From JANQUM01 sp047630355 (GTDB taxonomy: Bacteria > Bacteroidota > Bacteroidia > Cytophagales > Spirosomataceae): a stretch of 13,021 bases of DNA. Made by a program: the position numbers and the translations under genes. The DNA lies in the NCBI GenBank assembly GCA_047630355.1, contig JBLHXN010000102.1, positions 1 to 13,021 of the forward strand. Direction: 5' to 3'. Shown here in pieces: positions 6,662-13,021 of this stretch. The notes below the pieces were generated by a model, which saw only the letters and a list, made by a program, of their open reading frames with translations, did not search any database and had not been told where the DNA came from. Every line of letters begins with the position of its first letter. Position 1 is the stretch's first letter.

Positions 6662-7858
6662 ATGAAAAAGTACGTAAATATATTATTAACCGTTGTGGTA
6701 TTAGGTTTGGGTTCGGTGCTTACCGCCGATGCTCAGAGTAACCGGGACTTTCGTCCTGATCATGATTATTATGGCGAAGAATTTGACTGGAGATGGGATG
6801 TTCGCGTTCGTATCTCGGACGGTATCAACAGTGGATTAATAACCCGCTGGGAGGCTAACCGCCTGTACCGCAAATTAGAAAACGTAGAAGAGAAAGAGTA
6901 CGCTTATTTAGCAGATGGTGTCTATGAGCCGTGGGAGCAGGACGAAGTCTGGAGAGATGTACAGTGGCTAAATAGCCGTGTAGGTTTAGAACTTCGTGAC
7001 TTTGACCGTACCTACTACGGGTTCAATCGAACAGGTCTTGCGTTTGCGGGTTATCCGAGTTGGTGGTATAATGGTGGATACAACTTCTACCGTTTTGATA
7101 ACTGGGGTTGGGGAAGTATTCGCAGAGGATACGCCGCTCAGTGTTTCGTGCCGCGTTGGGTTCCTAATCGTGTAGTTTATGTGAATAACTACCGTAATCA
7201 TGGACACAGCTATTATCGTAACGATAATCGCCGTAGCAGAGTGGTCAGTTATGAAAGTAACACAAACAATGGTAACGCTACTCGTGGAGCAAGAAGCAGC
7301 TCGCGTAATGACAGAACTGTATATAACAGAAACGGGAATAATACCCGTCGAGGATCAGCGGTAACGTCAAGTGGTAGTAATCGCAGTTCATCTGTGAATC
7401 GCTCAAGTAGCCGTCGTTCGGCAACAGTAGGAAGTCGTTCCATCACAACTCCGAACCGTAGTACGGCAAGAACCCGCACAAATAGCGGACGCTCGGAAAG
7501 CTTGAACAGAACGAGCGGTGTAAACAGCCGTAGTCGTGAAGCTAACCGTCCAACGACCAGTAGAAGCAGTGCTTCAACAAACCGTAGCAGCAGTCGGGAG
7601 TATTCTCGTCCGGCTACGTCGAGTAGAAGTGTAGCTCCGAGCCGTAGCAGTGCCAGTCGCTCACAAAGTTTGAACCGTTCTGCCCGTTCGTCATCAGTTA
7701 ACAAAAGCTATAGCCGTCCGTCATCAAGCTCGAAAAGCCGCAGTGCGGTGAGTCGCAGTTCAGCCGGACGTACGAAAGCTCCCGAAGCGAGTAGAAGTAC
7801 TTCTAGTAAAAGCCGGAGTTCTTCGTCAGCAACGAGAAGTTCAAGACGAGAAAACTAA
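6662..7858 (+). CDS. Unrecognised secreted protein with Ser/Arg-rich tail
   Basis: 398 residues. A signal peptide covers 1-24 (cleavage TADA/Q likely). Residues 45-115 are a helical region with two related helix-turn-helix pieces, SGLITRWEANRLYRKL and DGVYEPWEQDEVWRDV, in the style of secreted proteins that carry an SG-x-LT-x-x-EA-x-RL motif. Residues 117-180 are rich in Tyr, Trp, Gly and Asn. From about 186 to the end the protein is almost only Ser, Arg, Thr, Asn and Ala, with many SRSS, NRSS and RSAS words, and very basic. Such a tail should be disordered and could bind nucleic acid, acidic polysaccharide or cell-wall polymer. No T9SS-type C-terminal domain is visible. It stands alone with its own terminator. 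Function unknown. Confidence 0.85.
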   Translation: MKKYVNILLTVVVLGLGSVLTADAQSNRDFRPDHDYYGEEFDWRWDVRVRISDGINSGLITRWEANRLYRKLENVEEKEYAYLADGVYEPWEQDEVWRDVQWLNSRVGLELRDFDRTYYGFNRTGLAFAGYPSWWYNGGYNFYRFDNWGWGSIRRGYAAQCFVPRWVPNRVVYVNNYRNHGHSYYRNDNRRSRVVSYESNTNNGNATRGARSSSRNDRTVYNRNGNNTRRGSAVTSSGSNRSSSVNRSSSRRSATVGSRSITTPNRSTARTRTNSGRSESLNRTSGVNSRSREANRPTTSRSSASTNRSSSREYSRPATSSRSVAPSRSSASRSQSLNRSARSSSVNKSYSRPSSSSKSRSAVSRSSAGRTKAPEASRSTSSKSRSSSSATRSSRREN

Positions 7859-8247
7859 GTTTAACTTTTTAAAACCGAAAGCCCCGATCAAGCAATTGAG
7901 TGGGGCTTTTTTTGTTATATATGTCAAAAATCCCAAAAACAGAAAACTAAATATGGTTGCTGGGGCTACTTTTCTTAAAGGTTCATATTTGGTGTAATTA
8001 CTTTCTTTCACACCTAAAACGTAATAACACAAAGCATATAGTAGTCCATTCATAAGTAATTTACCAAACAATTTGTTCCCAAAAGATTCGGATGAAATCC
8101 AAATTTTAAAGTTAACTATACCATCAATCAAACTAATTATTAAGATCACATAAAATACTACTGTTAGTACAACATAAACTTCTGGATCACTGCTTTTTTT
8201 GAAAGGTTACTTAAACCGTTCAAATACCGAAAGAAAAGCTGTTTCAT
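7841..8247 (-). pseudogene. Small membrane protein gene split at an A7 run
   Basis: An ATG at 8247-8245 opens MKQLFFRYLNGLSNLSKK, then that frame fails soon after a run of seven A (8200-8194). In the -1 frame the reading continues at once as SSDPEVYVVLTVVFYV and on to the stop at 7841. The joined product is about 135 residues with three hydrophobic segments (about 23-45, 64-80 and 95-111). The last 22 residues are simply the translation of the neighbouring gene's terminator and tail, so the true stop may have been lost too. No intact start exists for the second frame other than GTG at 8149 inside the first helix. I do not recognise the family. Options are a disabled gene, slippage at A-AAA-AAA, or a sequencing error. 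Confidence 0.55.
7878..7914 (+). terminator. Intrinsic terminator of the Ser/Arg-rich protein gene
   Basis: AAAGCCCC (7878-7885) pairs with GGGGCTTT (7902-7909), and the stem runs into a T-run ending at 7913. It begins 20 bp after the stop codon. Confidence 0.9.
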
Positions 8248-8311
8248 TGCGAAATTGTTAATCTGGTATTTCAAGAATGTTATTTAGGAGAGACTAAATA
8301 AAGTGTAGAAT

Positions 8312-8390
8312 TGTCAGTTCGAGCGGAGTCGAGAACCCTGCGACGGGGCTGTTCTCGACTGCCCAGCGGCTCGGTCCGCTCGAACTGACA
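8312..8390. repeat. Long two-part palindromic intergenic repeat
   Basis: TGTCAGTTCGAGCGGA (8312-8327) is the exact reverse complement of 8375-8390. GTCGAGAAC (8328-8336) is the exact reverse complement of 8351-8359. Together they make a 25-bp stem interrupted on one side by 15 extra bases (8360-8374). The GTTCGAGCGNAGTCGAGAAC theme is one I recall as a dispersed palindrome in Bacteroidota genomes. It lies after the sulfatase gene but has no T-run on the proper side, so it is not a standard terminator. Confidence 0.85.
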
Positions 8391-8438
8391 AAAAACTTCA
8401 ATCCTTTTGTAGACTATTTATTTTTTTTCTTCTCATCT

Positions 8439-10010
8439 TTAATCAACCGTCACCTTACTACCCCACCACGTGGCGTTTGGCTTAAAGTCTTTTTTGAGGA
8501 AATCAAGCCGTTGTTTTTCGAGTTGCGGAAGTTTTTTGTCAATAATATTTTGACGATAAACGGCTCGTTTGGCTTCATCAAATTCAGGATCTTGAGAGGG
8601 CATAGCGGCATTGGTCTCTTTCAGCCAATTATCTAGTTTATTGCGTAATTCTTTCGTTTTTGCGGGATTATGCTTTGTGAAATTTTCGGTTTCCCCAATA
8701 GTCTTGGCGAGGTTGTACAATTCATCCCGCCCATCTTCGTAATAGTGAATCAGTTTCCAGTCGCCATCCCGGATAATAGAAGACGGCTCTCCACCCTGAT
8801 TTCCGTAGTGCGGATAATGCCAAAAAAGCGGGCGTTTATTGATCGATTCTCCTTTTAAAAGCGGTACGATACTTACACCGTCGAGGTGTTGATTTGGCTT
8901 CGCAGGAAGTCCGGTCAATTCTAAAAGTGTTGGGTAAAAGTCAGTTCCTGTAACGGGTGTTTTAATAATTTTTGGAGCGTCTTCCATCCACGGAACGTGA
9001 ACAAAGTACGGTTCCCTAATTCCGCCTTCCCACTGATAACCTTTACCGCCACGTAGCGGAAGGTTTGAAGTGGAAAAAGCATCCCCGGAAGCTACACCAC
9101 CGTTATCCGAAGTGAATACAACGATGGTGTTTTTGTCCAATCCTGCTTCCCGAAGAGCTTCTAAAACCAGTCCGACTGCATTGTCCATTTGCTCGACTAA
9201 TCCCGCATAAACCGGATTGTCCTGCTTACGGCGAATGGGCAATACACGTTCCATTTCGAAACCAGCTGACGTAATTCCTTGAGATTCTGCCTTGTCTCGG
9301 TATTTTTGCCATTTCTCTTCCGTAGTTTGAATTGGACCGTGAACCGCGTAGAAAGATAAGTACGCTAAAAAGGGTTTGTCATCATTGCTTTTAATGAATT
9401 CAGCGGTTTCCTTTGCGAATCGCATGGGTAAGTTTTCTCCTGGTTCACGATTCGGTAATTTTGGGTTGTCGTACGGATCGAAGTAACCGCCCATCGGGCT
9501 GCCTTTGTCCGTTCCACCAATATTGATTTGAAAACCGTGATCTTCGGGATAAGAACCTTCATCTCCCAAATGCCATTTTCCCGCAAAAAAAGTTTGGTAA
9601 CCGTTCTCAGTAAAAGCTTCGGCAATGGTAATTTCTGATTGTGGTAGTTGATGAATGTATTCGGCGGGAAGGATTTTATCGTGGCGGTTTTGCTTTCGCC
9701 ACTCCTCGCCGGTTGCCGCTCCAATCCAGTCCGTGATTTGTAAACGGGCGGGAGATTTTCCGGTAATAATTGCTGCCCGCGACGGGCTGCAAACCTGACA
9801 CGCGGCGTAACCCTGCGTAAACTGAACGCCTCGCTCGGCAATGCCGTCAATATTCGGGGTTTCGTAGTAGTTACTCCCCGTGATGCTCAAGTCATGGTAA
9901 CCCAAGTCATCCGCGAGAATGAAAAGAACGTTGGGTTTTTCAATCGTCTTCTTATTGCAACTAACTAATAGAAATAACGAAATAGAAGTGAAAAGTAGAA
10001 GTTTAGGCAT
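8439..10010 (-). CDS. Lipoprotein arylsulfatase (S1 family)
   Basis: A 523-residue sulfatase of normal length that removes sulfate from an ester, probably on a sulfated polysaccharide. The N-terminus ends in a lipobox LLVSC, making C18 the lipid-modified residue, so it is anchored in an outer or inner membrane leaflet. The Cys-type maturation motif CSPSRAAIITG puts the formylglycine at C74. Other active-site landmarks are D34-D35 (LADDLGY, calcium), GKWHLG (K145, H147), H224 (YAVHGP), D302-N303 (TSDNGG) and K323. The C-terminal subdomain carries RDGDWKLIHY. It needs a formylglycine-generating enzyme, which is not in this window, nor are SusC/SusD partners. A hairpin and T-run sit directly before the start ATG. 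Confidence 0.93.
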   Translation of the reverse strand: MPKLLLFTSISLFLLVSCNKKTIEKPNVLFILADDLGYHDLSITGSNYYETPNIDGIAERGVQFTQGYAACQVCSPSRAAIITGKSPARLQITDWIGAATGEEWRKQNRHDKILPAEYIHQLPQSEITIAEAFTENGYQTFFAGKWHLGDEGSYPEDHGFQINIGGTDKGSPMGGYFDPYDNPKLPNREPGENLPMRFAKETAEFIKSNDDKPFLAYLSFYAVHGPIQTTEEKWQKYRDKAESQGITSAGFEMERVLPIRRKQDNPVYAGLVEQMDNAVGLVLEALREAGLDKNTIVVFTSDNGGVASGDAFSTSNLPLRGGKGYQWEGGIREPYFVHVPWMEDAPKIIKTPVTGTDFYPTLLELTGLPAKPNQHLDGVSIVPLLKGESINKRPLFWHYPHYGNQGGEPSSIIRDGDWKLIHYYEDGRDELYNLAKTIGETENFTKHNPAKTKELRNKLDNWLKETNAAMPSQDPEFDEAKRAVYRQNIIDKKLPQLEKQRLDFLKKDFKPNATWWGSKVTVD

Positions 10011-10063
10011 AAAAAAGACGTTTGAATAAGCAGTAAAGCTAATGAATTACTATTATTCAAACG
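10011..10063 (-). terminator. Hairpin plus T-run abutting the sulfatase start
   Basis: CGTTTGAATAA (10019-10029) and its exact reverse complement (10053-10063) form an 11-bp stem, with an inner AGTAA/TTACT pair. On the minus strand it is followed by TCTTTTTT and then at once the sulfatase ATG. It could terminate the upstream DUF427 transcript, or act as an attenuator or operator for the sulfatase. Confidence 0.6.
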
Positions 10064-10092
10064 CCAATAATGACACAGAAATACCAATACCC

Positions 10093-10374
10093 TTACTTCT
10101 CTACCTTCACGCCTTTCCAGAAAGCCACGTGGTTTTTGATTCCTTCGGCTTGTGGTTTGGTATTTGGGTAATACCACGCCGCATCTTTATTGGTTTCGCC
10201 GTTTACGTCTACGTTGAAATAAGCTGCTTCGCCTTTCCAATGGCACATGCTTTTTGTAGAACTATCGTTAAAGAACTCTTTCTTTATTGAATCTTGTGGG
10301 AAGTAATGATTCCCTTCTATTTGTACAGTTTTATCGCTCTCGGCGATTACCTGATCGTTCCAAATTGCTTTCAT
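10093..10374 (-). CDS. DUF427 domain protein
   Basis: A 93-residue soluble protein that is essentially one DUF427 domain. The visible family features are the first strand KAIWNDQVIAESD, the central KSMCHWKGEAAYFNV with its Cys-x-Trp-Lys-Gly core, and the C-terminal WYYPNTKP followed by HVAFWKGV. The family has a small beta-rich fold and is widespread in bacteria, with no established biochemical activity that I can state. No signal peptide is seen, so it is cytoplasmic. It is 83 bp upstream of the sulfatase on the same strand, but the hairpin between suggests separate transcripts. Confidence 0.9.
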   Translation of the reverse strand: MKAIWNDQVIAESDKTVQIEGNHYFPQDSIKKEFFNDSSTKSMCHWKGEAAYFNVDVNGETNKDAAWYYPNTKPQAEGIKNHVAFWKGVKVEK

Positions 10375-11096
10375 TGTATATTCTTTGTTTTTGGTAAGTA
10401 AACAACGTACGGCTTTTACTGTTCAGAAGTTGCGTGAATATTGGCAAAATGAGAGGAGTTGTGCAGTAAAGAGACTTCATTCAAAGTATGATAAATATTA
10501 AAGAACTCCTTTATTGCCCGAACAATTGCAAGGTCTTGCCTGTTGGCTTTTGTCCATCACCAAAACTAAAGACTTAGCTGCGTAAAATGCAACTTTTCTA
10601 ATATAAGTTGAAATTATATGTAGAGTAATTTATATGCGATGGCTAATACTTATTTATTTACTTACAGAGATATAAGTGTGTGCTGTCAAAACACGGCAAT
10701 ATATTCTAATACTTATGAACATACGTAAATGTGCTATTTTTTCACCGTTCCAAATGCTTTTTTGTGTTTTATTCGCTTAAAATATCCATATTAAACAAAA
10801 TTGACACGTAATTTGATGCGAGGGTTGATCCTTACTTCACAGTATTATTTTTTTACTAAACCATAGAATTCAGGTTTAAGGACTATTTTTTTTGGACGAA
10901 AAATAGCTAAACGATCATTTCCCCTTCCTTTGTAGAACTTAAAAAACGGATAAAAATCTTCCTGTAAGCTCTTTTGGGTCTATTTTGTGGACTTAAGTAT
11001 ACTTTACTGCGGTATTTGGTTGTAATTTTGCATTGTTGTACCTAATTTCTCATAAAAGTTGTACTTATCTAGTCATTCCTTATGAACTCAATTAAA
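10375..11096. other. AT-rich gene-free stretch
   Basis: No frame here looks like a gene on either strand. About 10420-10600 is a segment with paired inverted arms (AAGTTGC 10427-10433 with 10589-10595; AGGAGTT 10454-10460 with 10504-10510) that may be a dispersed repeat. From 10600 to 11090 I see only AT-rich DNA with one isolated TAATTTTG at 11023-11030 that lacks a matching -33 element. Confidence 0.5.
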
Positions 11097-11126
11097 CAGT
11101 TTTATTTGGGTTTTATTTTTTGATTT

Positions 11127-12431
11127 TCAGGTTGGCTTAATTCTCAGATTGTAGAAAAGGGAGCTGAAATTGAGCCAAGAAATAAGCTCTTGGCTCAATT
11201 TCTTCATTAGTTTCTTCAAATTCCACGCTGTTGCGGACAATAGTGCATTTGAATGCGGCGATTTTGCTCCTATCAAATAATTTGTGCCATTCTGAAATGT
11301 GCTTTTAGATGTCCAATAACTGGCTCTATGGCGGCCCTTCGCCTAAACTTCTTTCGCTTCTTTTTTTTTGGTAAGCTGAGTCTGACTTTCTTGGCTGGGG
11401 TACTAACTGTTACGTCGAATTTACTTTTGGTTTTCCGCCCCTGTCATAAATTACTTCATCGGGCAAATATCCGAAATTGTCTTTTATTTGTTGCAGTAAT
11501 GGGTCGATCGTGTCGCCATCATAGGGGTTTCCCCCGAAGCCCTTGACTCCCAAAATAACCAATGACTTGGGGTGGAGCAATAACCCAACCTTGTTGCCAA
11601 ACTCATAGTGCTTACGCGGTTTGCCTTTAGCGATGCACTGTGTGAAAGGCTTATGAAGGCTATATGTCTTGTTTTTGTCGGTACGCTTTTAGTTAATCAC
11701 TTTCTGATAAAGTTCGAGTTGTGGGGCATAAAGTTGAAGGATCTGCTGAGGTAATTATCGCTTTAGCTCCTGGATAAGCCTTCTGGCAAGCGTCCGTGGT
11801 TTTTTCTGTGCCGCTACCGCTTTTTTTCTACGTTTGGGGTGTTTGCCGTTGAAGGTGTCCCGAAGTAGTTGTTTAGAAACACGCTTATAGTTTTGTCGTT
11901 GCCGGATACCGTGTTCCTCGGTAATGGCGTTGCATGGATTAATCATTCTTTTAGCAAGTTTTGCGTTAGTCGGAAACGTCGTATTATTTTCTTGCACCGT
12001 CGTATCGGATAAACCCTGTTTGCCCCGACCATCTTTGTCGTGCAAATCTACTGAATGGGCAAAAACCTTTTCCACTCCTTGATTGCCTAAGCGTTTTCGA
12101 AAATGAACAAAGTCGCTCGGGTCACAGGGAAAATGGTGTTCAAAGTAAGCGTAACCACAGAAATGCTGCATATAAGGATTCATAATCCAAGCACTAACCA
12201 GCGTTTCGTCGCCTAAATTATAGAGGTTTTCAAGAGTAGTGAGCTAATCATTAGCCGTAAGGGCATCGAGGGTTTGCCAGTAGTAGAGTACAACGTTGAA
12301 GATTCATTTTCAAAATAATTCCAATCTATCTTTTTAGCTAAAAGAACCAGTTCGTGCGATGGGTCGATGAAGTCAGCTAAAAGAGGACGGAATAAGCCTT
12401 TTTGGGATTGGGGCGGCAACTTTCCTAACAT
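11127..12431 (-). pseudogene. IS5-family DDE transposase, multiply disrupted
   Basis: The start MLGKLPPQSQKGLF and the FIDPSHELVLLAKKIDWNYF region are the InsH-type N-terminal domain. The DDE residues are all still visible across frames: first D in LSDTTVQENNT, second D in EVIYDRGG, and E in RRRAAIEPVIGHLK. The frame is broken by a shift near 12228 (just after LLLK), TAA stops at 11757-11755 and 11691-11689, a shift near 11433 (after YDRGG) and another near 11281 (after FRMAQ). The tail NALLSATAWNLKKLMKKL is family-like; the last 20 or so residues to the TGA at 11129-11127 are uncertain. A mobilising enzyme once, now dead. Confidence 0.85.
11166..11202. repeat. Perfect 14-bp hairpin inside the IS end
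   Basis: GAAATTGAGCCAAG (11166-11179) and CTTGGCTCAATTTC (11189-11202) are exact reverse complements around a 9-nt loop. It lies at the 3' end of the transposase frame. It may have shielded the transposase from, or ended, transcription; there is only a weak T-run. Confidence 0.75.
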
Positions 12432-12515
12432 AAATCACAAGGTTTACGCACTAAATTAACACTTTCACTGCAAATATTTTCAACAAAAAAAACAGCAATT
12501 CCCACTTTGGCGATT

Positions 12516-13021
12516 TCATTCTAATTTAACGTTAAATTGGACGGCGACATCGAAATAGATTTCTTTAAAATTGGCATATTTTTTTAGCACAAAAGCCGCT
12601 TTTATCATGAACTAAAGTTTAGATTTAGTTCTTATTTCTTTCCATACTTTACGAAAAATGTTAGAGCAACGCTGTAAAATTTGGTCAGCTTGAAAAGCCA
12701 ATAATATGAGGTGTGCAAATACACATGAAAGATTTTGATGTCCATGCCCAAAGTTGTGTTCAAAACGATACCCTTGGTTTTTTAGGGTATTTAAAGGTTT
12801 CGTTTTCTATCTTCCACCGAGCCCTGCCCGCTTTCATTAATCCGACTACATTTTGGGTCGAAACAGGCAATGATGTTATCCATGAAAATATTATTTTTTT
12901 TTCATTTGCATCAGTCTGTTCACAAAGGAGAAAATTTACTTTTACACCTAAGTTTGCTTCATTGATGCCAATATTATTGAAATAACAAAACTGATACTTT
13001 AGCTTCCCATCTTGCATGAAA
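12516..13021 (-). pseudogene. C-terminal part of a second DDE transposase, disrupted
   Basis: The frame enters from the right edge, so the N-terminal part is outside. The first segment (13021 to about 12793) includes SWITSLPVSTQNVVGLM and AGRARWKIENETF, an IS4-like R-x3-E catalytic block. A one-base insertion at the A-run near 12790-12793 shifts the frame; the correct continuation is TLKNQGYRFEHNFGHGHQNL and then FAHLILLAFQADQIL. A TAG at 12614-12612 stands where TGG (Trp) would read through, after which the same frame continues to TGA at 12518-12516. This is not the same family as the neighbouring IS5-type element, so two independent insertions have decayed side by side. Confidence 0.75.

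Larger units (their letters stand above)
11097..12495 (-). mobile_element. Decayed IS5-type insertion sequence, borders tentative
   Basis: The element is defined by the transposase pseudogene at 11127-12431. The best candidate terminal repeats are CAGTTTTATTTG (11097-11108) and, inverted at the other end, CTGTTTTTTTTG (12495-12484), matching at 10 of 12 positions and giving a length near 1.4 kb. Both are low complexity, so the borders are only a proposal. CAATT occurs just outside each end but with unequal offsets, so I do not claim a target duplication. Confidence 0.45.

Noticed and set aside
7249..7704. A 151-residue minus-strand frame rich in Leu and Arg opposite the Ser/Arg-rich gene.
   Set aside because: It is the mirror of a low-complexity coding region; such repeats keep the opposite strand open. 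It has no start signal or recognisable domain.
9365..9850. A 161-residue minus-strand frame inside the sulfatase gene.
   Set aside because: It overlaps well-conserved sulfatase motifs in another frame and has no recognisable composition of its own.
11082..11210. A signal-peptide-like start MNSIKQFYLGFIF, TGA stop, then FSGWLNSQIVEKGAEI in the same plus-strand frame, as if a secreted protein were broken by the IS.
   Set aside because: The part after the stop is antisense to the transposase C-terminus, and half of it is an inverted repeat, so the resemblance is probably chance in AT-rich DNA.
11253..11546. A 97-residue plus-strand frame with a hydrophobic middle.
   Set aside because: It is antisense to the DDE core of the IS5-type transposase and has no independent support.

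Overview
This window looks like a stretch of a Bacteroidota chromosome, probably Cytophagales- or Flavobacteria-like; the order cannot be fixed from sequence alone. The evidence is: moderate-to-low GC; a tRNA-His promoter that fits the Bacteroidota TTG / TAnnTTTG pattern; a lipoprotein sulfatase; a 21-residue coiled-coil repeat typical of Bacteroidota sensor proteins; a long palindrome of a type I recall from Bacteroidota intergenic DNA; and two transposase remnants that resemble Bacteroidota families.

Layout. 1-421 (minus) is the N-terminus of a large protein made of 63-bp / 21-residue coiled-coil repeats, running off the left edge. 422-1095 has no gene but holds two long hairpins and a decayed copy of a tRNA 3' end plus terminator. 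1140-1214 (minus) is tRNA-His(GTG) with its own promoter and terminator. 1298-3089 (plus) is a tandem pair of EamA/DMT-type transporters. 3102-4349 (minus) is a PLP enzyme of the cystathionine gamma-synthase / methionine gamma-lyase family, divergent from an Lrp/AsnC regulator at 4511-4972. The shared 161-bp promoter region carries a perfect 10-bp inverted pair that may be the regulator's operator. The four genes make a plausible amino-acid (probably sulfur amino acid) breakdown and export locus.

5054-6316 (plus) is a secreted nucleotide pyrophosphatase/phosphodiesterase with all expected zinc ligands. 6662-7858 (plus) is an unrecognised secreted protein with a Ser/Arg-rich low-complexity tail of over 200 residues. 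7841-8247 (minus) is a small three-helix membrane protein broken, or recoded, at a run of seven A. 8312-8390 is a long palindromic repeat. 8439-10010 (minus) is a lipoprotein arylsulfatase with the CSPSR formylglycine motif, preceded by a hairpin whose T-run abuts its start codon. 10093-10374 (minus) is a DUF427 protein.

From about 10375 to the right edge the DNA is AT-rich and decayed: a gene-free stretch with a possible dispersed repeat, an IS5-type transposase pseudogene (11127-12431, minus) with at least three frameshifts and two stops, and the C-terminal part of a second, unrelated DDE transposase (12516 to the edge, minus), also frameshifted and carrying a stop. I see no phage, CRISPR, toxin-antitoxin or defence genes. 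The best leads for something undescribed are the Ser/Arg-rich secreted protein, the A7 frameshift gene, the attC-like hairpin at 681-746 and the regulator's paired operator.
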